A stretch of 64,000 bases of DNA from Rhizobiales bacterium Ga0077537 (lineage in GTDB: Bacteria > Pseudomonadota > Alphaproteobacteria > Rhizobiales > Hyphomicrobiaceae): contig LNEM01000030.1 of NCBI GenBank assembly GCA_001464955.1, positions 248,001 to 312,000 of the forward strand, written 5' to 3'. Numbering within the stretch: position 1 is the first letter of the stretch; each line of letters starts with the position of its first letter. A program made the translations under genes and the position numbers. Below the pieces are notes generated by a model. The model had not been told where the DNA came from, did no database searches, and saw nothing but the letters and a program-made list of their open reading frames with translations. Positions 9,342-18,014 of the stretch are shown in pieces.

Positions 9342-10241
9342 ATGGCCGAACCGCAGTGCAAGGGAGAAGCGGGTTACCGCATCATCCAAGTCTCCGACAC
9401 GCATCTGTCGGCGACGCACGCCTACTTCCTAGACAACTCCCGCGCTCTGGTGGATGAGGTCGATGCCCGCGCGCCGGACCTTGTCGTCCATTCCGGCGAC
9501 GTCTCGTTCAATGGCCCGGTCGTCGAGCCGGACCTCGCCTTCGCCCGCACCGAGATGTCGCGCTTCGCCACCCCATGGCGCATCATTCCGGGCAACCACG
9601 ACATCGGCGAAGCGCCACGCCATTCGCGCCTCGATCAGCCACTGACCGACGCCCGCATCGCAACATGGCGCCGGCATTTCGGCGACACTTGGTGGCTGGA
9701 GGATCGAGCGGGGTGGCGCATCGTCGGTCTCGATACGTCTCTGTTCGGAAGCGACCGGTCGGAGGAGCGGCACCAGCGGACCTTCCTGCAGGATTCGCTC
9801 GCCGAGCGACCCGACCGGCCCGTTCTGGTCTTCATGCACATGCCGCCTTTCGTCGATGATCCGCACGACGCGGCGCCGACGACATCAGCCATCCCGTTTG
9901 AAACTCGAGAGGCGTTCCTGGCAACGTGCCGCGACGGTGGCGTCCGGGCGATCGCCTGCGGCCACCTTCACGTCTACAGGCGCATGTCGTGGCAGGGGAT
10001 CGAGATCGTCTGGTCACCGGGAACATCGTTCGTCCATATCGCGCGCTGGCAGAAGCACTTCGGCGGCTTCGCCCGCTCGGGCTTCATCGAGTGGACCTTG
10101 GGTGAAACGAGCGCGACGCACCGGCTGATCGAACCGCCCCGCCTCGTCACGCATGATATGGGATTGTGGTCTGACGCCTACGGAACCGTGACCAAGCTAC
10201 CGCCGACCCGGATAACTCCGAACGACACCCCAAAAGACTGA
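9342..10241 (+). CDS. Metallophosphoesterase (CpdA/Icc-like)
   Basis: A calcineurin-like dimetal phosphoesterase of 299 residues. All five motifs are seen in order: SDTHLS, the GD of VVHSGDVS, GNHD (IPGNHDIGE), the metal-binding His of FMHMPP, and GHLH (ACGHLHVYR). The closest known class is class III cyclic-nucleotide phosphodiesterases (CpdA), so hydrolysis of cAMP or a related phosphodiester is plausible but unproven. The ATG at 9342 opens directly onto the catalytic domain. It is divergent from the amidohydrolase, with about 115 bp between the two starts that must hold both promoters. Confidence 0.9.
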   Translation: MAEPQCKGEAGYRIIQVSDTHLSATHAYFLDNSRALVDEVDARAPDLVVHSGDVSFNGPVVEPDLAFARTEMSRFATPWRIIPGNHDIGEAPRHSRLDQPLTDARIATWRRHFGDTWWLEDRAGWRIVGLDTSLFGSDRSEERHQRTFLQDSLAERPDRPVLVFMHMPPFVDDPHDAAPTTSAIPFETREAFLATCRDGGVRAIACGHLHVYRRMSWQGIEIVWSPGTSFVHIARWQKHFGGFARSGFIEWTLGETSATHRLIEPPRLVTHDMGLWSDAYGTVTKLPPTRITPNDTPKD

Positions 10242-10255
10242 ATTCTGGAGAAAAA

Positions 10256-10330
10256 TGGCTCCGTGGGTAGGATTCGAACCTACGACCAGCCGGTTAACAG
10301 CCGGCTGCTCTACCGCTGAGCTACCACGGA
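10256..10330 (-). tRNA. tRNA-Asn (anticodon GTT), CCA encoded
   Basis: The minus strand folds into a complete cloverleaf: acceptor TCCGTGG/CCACGGA, a D-arm with GCTC/GAGC, an anticodon arm GCCGG-CTGTTAA-CCGGC with anticodon GTT, a T-arm with TTCGAAT, discriminator G and an encoded CCA. A short T-rich stretch follows its 3' end. Confidence 0.97.
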
Positions 10331-10569
10331 TTACCTCCGGTGCGGCCCGCAGTGTCACGGACGTCCGGTATGGGCGTGGTTTACTCGAAAAGAGTTACCG
10401 TGTCCACAAGGGCGGTTGCGCCCTCTCGGCAGGCGCCCCGGCCCTGCCAATGCCTGTCTATCCGGCTTGCCGGCAGCGCCCCTGACCGTCTAATCAGAGA
10501 GCATATCTGCACCGGGCCGATCCCGTTCGCGGTCCGGATCCCTCCGCCGCCTTCCCGAAGGAAACACCC

Positions 10570-11685
10570 ATGGCCACCAGCCATTTGTTCACGCCCATCA
10601 AGCTGCGCGATCTCGAACTCTGGAATCGCATCGTCGTCGCTCCGATGTGCCAGTACTCGGCGGTCGACGGCACGATGACCGACTGGCACATGCAGCACCT
10701 CGGCTCGCTCGCCAACTCCGGCGCCGCGCTCGTGATCGTCGAGGCCACCGGCGTCGAACTCGAGGGCCGCATCAGCCATGGCTGCACGGCGCTCGTCAAT
10801 GACGCCAACGAGGCGGCCATGAAGAAGGTCGTCGACGCCTGCAAGAGCTTCGGCACGGCGGCGATCGGCATCCAGCTCGGCCACGCAGGCCGCAAGGCAT
10901 CGGCCCAGAAGCCTTGGGAAGGCGGCACATCGCTGAAGGAGAACGCGTGGCAGACGAAGTCGGCGTCGGCCGTTCCGTATGACGACGGCTGGCACACGCC
11001 GCACGGCATGACGCTCGACGAGATCGCGAAGCTGAAGGCGGCCTTCGTCGAGGCGACCATTCGCGCTGACCGCGCCGGCTTCGACTTGATCGAAATCCAC
11101 GGCGCGCACGGCTACCTGCTGAACCAGTTCCTGTCGCCGCTCTCCAACCAGCGTAACGACCAGTACGGCGGAAGCCTGGAGAACCGGTGCCGCCTGCCGC
11201 TCGAGATCTATACCGAAATGCGCAAGGTCCTTTCGCCCGGCAAGCCGCTCGGCATTCGCATCTCGGCCGTCGAGTGGGTCGATGGCGGCATCACGTTGGC
11301 CGACTCGATCGCCTTCTCGAAGATGCTGAAGGCTGCCGGCTGCGACTTCGTCGACGTCTCGTCGGGTGGCAACTCGCCGAAGCAGAAGATCGAACTCAAG
11401 GCGGGCTACCAGGTGCCGTTCGCGGCCGCGATACGGAAGGAAGCCGGCATCCCGGTGATGGCCGTGGGCCTGATCACGGACCCCGCTCACGCCGAAGCGA
11501 TCGTCGCCGACGGTGAGGCCGACATGGTGGCGCTGGCACGCGGCTTCATGGACGATCTTCGCTGGGGCTGGCACGCCGCATGGGCACTCGGGGTCGAACC
11601 CAAGATGGCCCCGCAGCACCGCCGCATCGGCCCCCGGAGCTGGCCGCCCGCGAAGAAGTACCAGGACGCCAAGTCCGCGGGCTGA
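10570..11685 (+). CDS. Old yellow enzyme family NAD(P)H:flavin oxidoreductase (YqjM-like)
   Basis: A 371-residue FMN TIM-barrel ene-reductase that reduces activated C=C bonds of enones and similar compounds. Class II (YqjM-type) marks are visible: the redox-tuning Cys27 (APMCQYSA), the substrate-binding His177 and His180 (IHGAHGYLLNQFLSP) and the RNDQYGGS/NR motif of the barrel. The C-terminal phosphate-binding part (ADMVALARG) is intact. It stands alone, followed 28 bp later by a phosphatase gene on the same strand. The physiological substrate is unknown. Confidence 0.92.
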   Translation: MATSHLFTPIKLRDLELWNRIVVAPMCQYSAVDGTMTDWHMQHLGSLANSGAALVIVEATGVELEGRISHGCTALVNDANEAAMKKVVDACKSFGTAAIGIQLGHAGRKASAQKPWEGGTSLKENAWQTKSASAVPYDDGWHTPHGMTLDEIAKLKAAFVEATIRADRAGFDLIEIHGAHGYLLNQFLSPLSNQRNDQYGGSLENRCRLPLEIYTEMRKVLSPGKPLGIRISAVEWVDGGITLADSIAFSKMLKAAGCDFVDVSSGGNSPKQKIELKAGYQVPFAAAIRKEAGIPVMAVGLITDPAHAEAIVADGEADMVALARGFMDDLRWGWHAAWALGVEPKMAPQHRRIGPRSWPPAKKYQDAKSAG

Positions 11686-11713
11686 TCGACCGCCACGAAC
11701 GAGGGGAGCGCCG

Positions 11714-12208
11714 ATGCCGCACGATGGTCCGGTATACTGGGTCGATGCGCCCCTCGCGGGGCGCATCGCGGTGGTCGAACGTCCTCGCGGTGCGGCTTCG
11801 TTCCTGGCATTGAAATCCACCGGGATAGACGTGCTCGTCAGCATGCTCGCGATAGACGAGGCTCTCGAAATCGGATTGGAGAACGCGCCGCGATGGGCGG
11901 CCGCGGCCGGCATCGAGTTTCTTGCGTTGCCCGTCACGGATCATGGCATTCCGACCGACGTTGACGCCGTGTCCCGAGCGGTCGACCGGGTGTGCGAGCG
12001 ATTGCGGGACGGACGAGGCGTCGCCGCCCATTGCTACGCCGGGCTCGGCCGGTCTCCGCTGTTCGTCGCCGCAACTTTGATCTCGAGTGGTTACACAGCC
12101 CCGGATGCGATCAGGCGGATCTCGGAAGCGCGTGGCTTTGCCGTGCCGGAGATGAAGTCGCAACATGACTGGCTGCACAGTTTTGCGGTGTCGAGACAGC
12201 GATCGTGA
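11714..12208 (+). CDS. Dual-specificity/tyrosine phosphatase-like protein
   Basis: A 164-residue cysteine phosphatase. The P-loop signature H-C-x2-G-x2-R-S is present as HCYAGLGRS, with nucleophile Cys107 and Arg113. A conserved Asp in LPVTDHGIPT fits the general-acid loop. Such small proteins resemble cyclin-dependent-kinase-inhibitor-3-like and bacterial dual-specificity phosphatases, and may act on phosphotyrosine, phosphoinositides or nucleotides. The ATG at 11714 follows GAGGGGAG with good spacing; longer in-frame starts would lie inside the upstream oxidoreductase gene. Probably co-transcribed with that gene. Confidence 0.82.
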   Translation: MPHDGPVYWVDAPLAGRIAVVERPRGAASFLALKSTGIDVLVSMLAIDEALEIGLENAPRWAAAAGIEFLALPVTDHGIPTDVDAVSRAVDRVCERLRDGRGVAAHCYAGLGRSPLFVAATLISSGYTAPDAIRRISEARGFAVPEMKSQHDWLHSFAVSRQRS

Positions 12209-12226
12209 GCCGATAGGCGGGCGCCG

Positions 12227-12592
12227 TCATAGCGCAATCAGCGCCAGCAACAGGCCCGCAGCGGAGAAAACAATCAGGCCCCCGGCCCCGTCGATGAACG
12301 TATCGGGTAGCGGCTTGAGCAGCAGGGGTGCCACCAGGATGGCGGCGCAACCCGCTAGAACCGCCGCATAGCCCGGCAGGTGTCTGAGTGCCGCGATGAC
12401 GGCGATGGCGGCCGCAAGCCCCGCGGTGACGATGGTGGCACGAATGATCCACCCACCCCCGCGCCCGGCGAGCGCACCGGTCCGTTGAGCAGCGGGAAAA
12501 TGCGTCGCGACGGCAAGTCCATAGAGCGTGACACAGAGCAGCGCCGCGGCGAACAGCAGGAGCGCTGTCCAATCGGGCATGGCAATCTGCAT
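12227..12592 (-). CDS. Small integral membrane protein, function unknown
   Basis: The 121 residues are almost entirely hydrophobic, with four predicted membrane helices (about residues 7-29, 48-68, 73-93 and 103-120) joined by short Arg/Gly-rich loops. The start has a GGAGG 7 bp upstream. It is convergent with the phosphatase gene. I do not recognise a family; the shape recalls small DUF-type or DoxX-like membrane proteins, but no signature supports a function. Confidence 0.72.
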   Translation of the reverse strand: MQIAMPDWTALLLFAAALLCVTLYGLAVATHFPAAQRTGALAGRGGGWIIRATIVTAGLAAAIAVIAALRHLPGYAAVLAGCAAILVAPLLLKPLPDTFIDGAGGLIVFSAAGLLLALIAL

Positions 12593-12732
12593 CGAGCCGC
12601 CTCCGCGCTACTGTCTACGAACGCCTTGACCGCCGAGCCGCTCGCGTGCCCCAGATATATCAGTCATGGTCATGCCTCAAGTCGAGGCACGCAAGGGCTG
12701 TCCGATCGGATCGAGCGGGAGTAACGCGACGC

Positions 12733-13005
12733 ATGCTCTTCATGGTTATCGAGCACTTCAAGGGCCGTGACGCGAAGGCCGTCTACGCCCGCTTCCGCGA
12801 CAAGGGTCGCATGGCCCCGAGTGGCCTGACCTACGTGGGCAGCTGGATCGAAGCCAACTTCGATCGCTGCTTCCAGCTCATGGAGTGCGACGACCCGCGC
12901 ATGCTGCAGGATTGGATCCTCGCCTGGTCCGACCTCGCCGACTTCGAGATCGTTCCTGTTGTTCCGTCGGCCGAAACGGCCGCCGTTGTCGAGCGACATC
13001 TCTAG
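12733..13005 (+). CDS. DUF3303-like small protein
   Basis: A 90-residue protein beginning MLFMVIEHFKG, with SWIEANFDRCFQLMECDD in the middle. This matches the compact ferredoxin-like DUF3303 family of unknown function, found widely in Proteobacteria. Length and start agree with the family. A GntR regulator gene follows 16 bp later on the same strand. No catalytic residues can be proposed. Confidence 0.8.
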   Translation: MLFMVIEHFKGRDAKAVYARFRDKGRMAPSGLTYVGSWIEANFDRCFQLMECDDPRMLQDWILAWSDLADFEIVPVVPSAETAAVVERHL

Positions 13006-13021
13006 CCGGCGGACAGGGTCG

Positions 13022-13723
13022 ATGGCGGAAAGCGAACGCTCAGGAAGTCGCGCCATGATCGGTCGACGCGAAAGCGCGTGTGCCTCGCTGAGCGACGCGG
13101 CCTACAACGCGCTGGAGGAGCGCATCGTCACGCTGGAGCTGGCGCCTGGCTCTGACATTTCCGAGCAGGCGCTGTGCCAGGAAACAGGTCTTGGCCGAAC
13201 CCCGGTCCGCGAGGCCCTCCAGCGGTTGGCGCGCGAGGGCCTCGTCGTGATCCTGCCGCGCAAGGGCATCCGGGTGACCGAGACCGATGCCACGCGCCAG
13301 CTTCTGGTCCTCGAGGTTCGCCGGGAGCTGGAACGTCTGCTGTCCTGCAAGGCCGCCACACGCGCCTCTCCCGACCAGCGTCACGCCCTCTACGAGATTG
13401 CCGACGGCATGGAAACGGCAGCAATGTCGAACGATGACCGGGCGTTCATGCGGCTGGATCAGGCCCTCAACGAACTCGTCATGCAGGCGGCCCACAACGA
13501 CTACGCAGCCCGCGCCATGCGCCTCATCACCGGCCAGTCGCGGCGCTTCTGGTTCCTGCACTACCGGACAGCGGCCGATCTGCCGTTGTGTGCCCGCCTC
13601 CATGCTGCCCAGGCCCGTGCCATCGCCGATGCAAGCCCGGACGCCGCGGCCGCAGCCGTAGACCGCCTGATCGACTACACGGAAAGTTTTACCCGCGCGA
13701 CCGAGCCAGCCATCTTGCCATGA
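13022..13723 (+). CDS. GntR family transcriptional regulator (FCD-type)
   Basis: A 233-residue one-component regulator with an N-terminal winged helix-turn-helix (ISEQALCQETGLGRTPVREAL is the recognition part) and an all-helical C-terminal ligand-binding domain of the FadR/VanR (FCD) type. Such proteins usually sense organic acids. The start is uncertain: ATG 13022 avoids overlap with the upstream gene, but the ATG at 13055 has a better Shine-Dalgarno (AGGA). Nearby targets could include the enolase-superfamily gene or the acyl-CoA dehydrogenase, which is inference from proximity only. Confidence 0.88.
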   Translation: MAESERSGSRAMIGRRESACASLSDAAYNALEERIVTLELAPGSDISEQALCQETGLGRTPVREALQRLAREGLVVILPRKGIRVTETDATRQLLVLEVRRELERLLSCKAATRASPDQRHALYEIADGMETAAMSNDDRAFMRLDQALNELVMQAAHNDYAARAMRLITGQSRRFWFLHYRTAADLPLCARLHAAQARAIADASPDAAAAAVDRLIDYTESFTRATEPAILP

Positions 13724-13779
13724 CATGGCCGCGCCCTTGATCTAGTCGAGAGCCGGGCCTGATCGAGTGGAGCCGTCGC

Positions 13780-14234
13780 GTGCGAGCCAAGTCTGTTGCT
13801 GCTGCCGTGTTGGCCTTCGCTCTGGCCGTCCTCCCGGTCATATCGCACGCGGAGGAGAATCGCTCCGGCCTCGTGTGGATGTCGGCGGACGAGATCACCG
13901 CAACGTTCAAGGGCGAGGTACTGGCCGGTCTTTACCCCAGCAATACGCCCTCGAGTCGATCCACGCCGACGGCACGACGGACTACCGGGAAGGCTTGAAG
14001 CACTGGCAGGGAACTTGGTGGGCCGGCGACCGGGAGTTCTGCTTCTCCTATCCGCCACCCGGCGTGGGCGGCTGCTTCCGGGTCACACGGATCAGTGCCA
14101 ACTGCTACGAGCTTTACGATTTCTCGCAGGCGGCGGGATCGGACGAGACACCACCGGACGTCGCCGGTCTCTGGAACGGCCGGATGTGGCATGCGAACCG
14201 CCCGACCACCTGCGAGGCGCGACCCAGCGTCTGA
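13780..14234 (+). pseudogene. Frameshifted gene for a secreted/periplasmic protein of unknown function
   Basis: The first frame (GTG 13780) gives a clear signal peptide (VLAFALAVLPVISHA) and the start of a mature protein (WMSADEITATFKGEVLAGLYPSN). After about position 13945 that frame degenerates, while the frame one base away continues convincingly (IHADGTTDYREG, then GTWWAGDREFCFSYPP, GGCFRVTR) to a stop at 14234. Together they form one roughly 150-residue secreted protein split by a single indel. Either the gene is a recent pseudogene or the indel is a sequencing error. Cysteines in both FCF and GGCF regions suggest a disulfide-bonded periplasmic domain. Function unknown. Confidence 0.75.
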
Positions 14235-14267
14235 CGCCGCCAGGGCCGCGTCAGCGCTTCAGGCGCC

Positions 14268-15353
14268 TCAGAACCCGCGCTCGATCTCACGCGTGAACCG
14301 AAGTCCAAGCCCCGGCGTCGAAGGCACCGTCATCATGCCCTTCACCGGCCGCACCGGATCGTCGAACAGTCCGCCCGTCCACGGCATGTACTCCACGATC
14401 TCACCGTTCGGCACGGCCGCGATGAGGTGTACGTGAACCTCCGGAATGAGGTGCGAGACGACGGGAATATTGAACGCCTCGGCCATGCCGGCGACCTTCA
14501 TCCACTGCGTGATTCCGCCGACGCGCACGAGATCGATCATCGCGATGTCGACCGAGCGCCGCTCGAGCAGCTGCCGGAACGGCTCGATGCCCCAGACGTA
14601 TTCGCCGCCGGCAATCGGGGTCTTGAGCGCGGCGGTAACCGTCGCGAGGCCCTGGAAATCGTCGGCCCGCGTCACGTCCTCGAGCCAATGCAGATGATAC
14701 GGCTCGACGCGTTGGCCGATGCTCACGGCCTGATAGACGGACCACCGCTGGTTGATGTCGCACATCAGCTTTACGTCCGGGCCGATCGCCTCGCGGATCA
14801 CGCGGATGCGCTCGACTTCGATCTCGGGCGTCGTGTGCCCCGGAAGAGCAAGCTGTGTCTTCATCGCGCCCCACCCGCGCGAAACGAGCGTTCCAGCGGA
14901 TTTCTCGACCTCCGCCAGCGAAAACTGCCGCATCAGCGCGCCCGAGGCATAGGCCGGAACGGTGTCCCGATGTCCGCCGAGGAGACGCGCCACGGGTTGG
15001 CCGAGCACCTTGCCACGGATGTCCCAGAGCGCCATGTCGAGTGCCGACAGCGCCAGTGTGAAGACGCCTTGTGGCCCCGCACTCGAGGCCGCGTCACGAA
15101 GTTTGGCCACGATCCGCTCGATGGCCAGCGCATCGGCCCCGATCATCAGCGCCCCGAGATCGTCGACGGCCTGCCGGAGCGCCTTGACCATGGCGGCCCC
15201 GAAGAACGTGACGCCGAGCCCTTCGGTGCCGTCGGCAGTGACGACCTTCACGACCACGAAGTCACGCTTGGCACCCGCCACCTGGGGCCCGTCGGCGAGT
15301 GGCTCGTCCGCAGGCAGCTGGACGATCTGCGACAGGACACGTGTGATCTTCAT
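14268..15353 (-). CDS. Mandelate racemase/muconate lactonizing enzyme family protein (enolase superfamily)
   Basis: A 361-residue enolase-superfamily enzyme that abstracts a proton alpha to a carboxylate. The capping domain is followed by a TIM barrel with the base-bearing MKTQL lysine, the metal ligands Asp (MCDINQRW), Glu (WLEDV) and Glu (GGEYVW), and a late Asp and His (DLVRVGG, SHLIPEVH). The combination suits acid-sugar dehydratases or MR-like racemases. The ATG at 15353 has a GGAGG upstream. Its neighbours are the broken secreted gene and, divergently, an acyl-CoA dehydrogenase gene. The substrate cannot be assigned. Confidence 0.9.
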   Translation of the reverse strand: MKITRVLSQIVQLPADEPLADGPQVAGAKRDFVVVKVVTADGTEGLGVTFFGAAMVKALRQAVDDLGALMIGADALAIERIVAKLRDAASSAGPQGVFTLALSALDMALWDIRGKVLGQPVARLLGGHRDTVPAYASGALMRQFSLAEVEKSAGTLVSRGWGAMKTQLALPGHTTPEIEVERIRVIREAIGPDVKLMCDINQRWSVYQAVSIGQRVEPYHLHWLEDVTRADDFQGLATVTAALKTPIAGGEYVWGIEPFRQLLERRSVDIAMIDLVRVGGITQWMKVAGMAEAFNIPVVSHLIPEVHVHLIAAVPNGEIVEYMPWTGGLFDDPVRPVKGMMTVPSTPGLGLRFTREIERGF

Positions 15354-15550
15354 GACGGACCTCCGGGATGGCGACCGCCGAAGGGTGGCCAGCCAGCGCG
15401 GCCAAGGCAAGCCCCAAGGGTGGCACCCCGACGAACACGTTGATCCGTGAGGTTTGACATGGCTCAAGCACGGCCCATTGCAAGCTTTCAATCGCGCCCG
15501 GTGGCGGGGTAGTCTGCGCCGAACCCCATCACCGACGAGGACACCATTCC

Positions 15551-16738
15551 ATGAACTTCGAGATCGAGAAGCCGCTGGCCGAGCTGCGGGACAAGGTGGC
15601 TGCCTTCGTTCGCGAGAAAATCATTCCATTCGAGAAGGACCCCCGCTGGGACAACCACGGCATCCCGGAGGACATGCGGCGCGATCTCAATGAGGCCGCG
15701 AAAGAGGCGGGCCTGCTCGGCATCAACTCGCCGGAAGAGTTCGGCGGCAAGGGCTTCTCGCATTTCGAGCAGGCGGTCGTATTCGAGGCGGCGGGTTACT
15801 CGATCCTCGGCCCGATCGCGCTCCATTTCCACGCGCCGGATGAGGGCAACATCCACCTTCTCGACGTGGTCGCGACACCGGCCCAGCGCAAGAAGTATCT
15901 CGCGCGGCTGGCGACGGGCGAGGTCCGCTCCTGCTTCGCCATGACGGAGCCCGATGGCGGCGCCGGCGCCGACCCCCTTCTGCTCAAGACCCGCGCCACA
16001 CCTGACGGCAACGGCTTCCTGATAAATGGCCGAAAGACGCTGATCACCGGCGCCGAGGGTGCGGCCTTCGCCATCATCATGGCGCGCACGGGCGACGGCC
16101 CCGCCGACTGCACCATGTTCATGACCGAGCTGCCGAACCCCGCCTTCAAGATCAGCCGCGTGCTCGGCACGATGGACTCGAGCTTCATGGGCGGTCACGC
16201 CGTCATCGACATCGAGAACTTGCGCGTCTCGGGCGACGACATCCTCGGCGAGATGGGGAAGGGCTTCCAATACGCCCAGGTGCGCCTCGCGCCGGCCCGC
16301 CTCACCCATTGCATGCGCTGGCTTGGTTCGGCGGTTCGCGCCCATGACATCGCGACCGAATACGCCCGCGAGCGGATGTCGTTCGGCAAGACACTCGGCG
16401 AGCACCAGGGCGTGTCGTTCATGCTCGCCGACAACGCCATGGACATCCACATTTCGCGGCTCGCCATCTGGCACACAGCGTGGCTGCTCGATCAGGGCGA
16501 CAAGGCCTCGACCGCAAGCTCCATGGCCAAGGTGATCTGCTCGGAGGCGATCTTCCGGGTTGTAGACCGCTCGATGCAGATCCTCGGCGGCAAGGGCGTC
16601 ACCGACGACACGGTGATCGAGCGCATCTTCCGCGACGTCCGCGCCTTCCGCATCTACGACGGCCCGTCGGAGGTCCACCGTCACTCGCTCGGCCGCCGCA
16701 TCGTGCGTGGCGACCGGAAGGCACCCAAGGCGCACTGA
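15551..16738 (+). CDS. Acyl-CoA dehydrogenase
   Basis: A 395-residue flavoprotein with the standard fold: an N-terminal helical domain, a central beta domain with the FAD-contacting CFAMTEPDGG and a C-terminal helical domain ending in YDGPSEVHRHSLGRRI. It oxidises a CoA thioester at the alpha-beta bond and passes electrons to ETF. The sequence style resembles the ACAD10/11-type and medium/long-chain groups, without allowing a chain-length call. It is divergent from the enolase-superfamily gene (about 200 bp between starts) and convergent with the EamA gene. Confidence 0.93.
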   Translation: MNFEIEKPLAELRDKVAAFVREKIIPFEKDPRWDNHGIPEDMRRDLNEAAKEAGLLGINSPEEFGGKGFSHFEQAVVFEAAGYSILGPIALHFHAPDEGNIHLLDVVATPAQRKKYLARLATGEVRSCFAMTEPDGGAGADPLLLKTRATPDGNGFLINGRKTLITGAEGAAFAIIMARTGDGPADCTMFMTELPNPAFKISRVLGTMDSSFMGGHAVIDIENLRVSGDDILGEMGKGFQYAQVRLAPARLTHCMRWLGSAVRAHDIATEYARERMSFGKTLGEHQGVSFMLADNAMDIHISRLAIWHTAWLLDQGDKASTASSMAKVICSEAIFRVVDRSMQILGGKGVTDDTVIERIFRDVRAFRIYDGPSEVHRHSLGRRIVRGDRKAPKAH

Positions 16739-16813
16739 ACGGGCAGTTTCTGCGACGACCTCGGGGTATCACCGGCTGGGCCGGGCTCCGAGGGTCGCGG
16801 GCTGGTCGCGACA

Positions 16814-17737
16814 TTAGCCCTTGAGGCCCTCACGCCGCAGCTGGGCCTCGCGGCGGACGATATAGATGGCCGAGACGAAGATGATCGCGGCCCCGAGCCA
16901 CGTCCAGACATCGATCAGCTCGCCGAACATCAGGAACCCGAGCGCGACCGCGAATGGCAATCGCGAAAACTCGAAGGTGAGCACCAGCGACGCGTCCGCG
17001 GCCCGGAAGCCGCGCATCAGGCAGGTATGACCGAGCACGCCCGTCGCCCCGATGACGAGCAGCACCGGGAGCAGCTCCAAACCCGGCGGCTTCCACACGA
17101 AGAGCGCGGGAATGAGCGCCAGCGGCGTCATGATGAGCGTGGTGAGAAAGACGATCTTGTCCGGGTCGTCGTGACCGGAGAGCTGCTTCAGTAGCACCGC
17201 CATGACGCCGCCCGCGAGCGCTGAAAACAGTGCCATCCCCTGCCCCATGCCGACTGGCGACATGCCCGGCCGCAGCATGATCATCGCCCCGATGAAGCCG
17301 ATGGCGAGCGCCGTCCACCGCCGGGCCCGCACCTTCTCGCCGAGCAGCACGATGGCCGCCAGCGTTCCGAACAGCGGCGACAGGAAGCCGATCGCCGTCA
17401 ACTCGCCGAGCGGAATGAGCGCAATCGCCCAGAACCACGCCGTCATCGAGAAGAGACTGATCACGGCCCGCACCGCATAGAGCTGGGGCGCCGACGAGCG
17501 CATGAGCCCGGTGCCGCGCCAGGCGAGCAGTGGCAGCATGAGGACGAGCGCCGCGAGGAAGCGGAGGAATGCCACCTGCAAGGGATGATAGCCGAGCGAC
17601 ATCGCGTATCGCGACGAGGCGGCGAGCCCGGCGAACAGCGCCATCGCCAGCGTCACCCAGAAGATTCCCGCGATCGGATCGCTGGTGCGCGCCTTGCTGG
17701 CAGCCTCCACGGCGTCATTCCTTGCTGCGAGTGCCAT
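16814..17737 (-). CDS. EamA/RhaT family drug/metabolite transporter (DMT)
   Basis: A 307-residue inner-membrane protein with about ten predicted membrane helices in two EamA repeats. The first repeat carries YHPLQVAFLRFLAAL and the second ends MFGELIDVWTWLGAAIIF, the usual DMT features. Family members export amino acids, nucleobases and other small metabolites. I prefer the ATG at 17737 because further in-frame upstream codons encode a hydrophilic, Arg-rich leader that looks non-coding. It is divergent from the M20 peptidase gene. Confidence 0.88.
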   Translation of the reverse strand: MALAARNDAVEAASKARTSDPIAGIFWVTLAMALFAGLAASSRYAMSLGYHPLQVAFLRFLAALVLMLPLLAWRGTGLMRSSAPQLYAVRAVISLFSMTAWFWAIALIPLGELTAIGFLSPLFGTLAAIVLLGEKVRARRWTALAIGFIGAMIMLRPGMSPVGMGQGMALFSALAGGVMAVLLKQLSGHDDPDKIVFLTTLIMTPLALIPALFVWKPPGLELLPVLLVIGATGVLGHTCLMRGFRAADASLVLTFEFSRLPFAVALGFLMFGELIDVWTWLGAAIIFVSAIYIVRREAQLRREGLKG

Positions 17738-18014
17738 CGTTCCGGCGCCACCCTCCGACGGGCCGGTGCGGTCGTTCTGGTTGTATGCCACGAATTGCCC
17801 TCGCTCTCGATCCGCATTCCGGGCGAATCGTCCGTTCGAGCGGCAAGCCTTGGCCACACCGGATGACGATGCCAAGGCAGGAGCCGCCCGGCTTGGTCAT
17901 GCGAGCTATGCACCATACGGTGAGTGGTGTGCCCTGAAACGGTTTCGCTACCGCCAGCCGCTGGCTTGGATGCTATGAATTCAGAGCGAGGCACGGACAC
18001 GGAGAGTGATTGCA

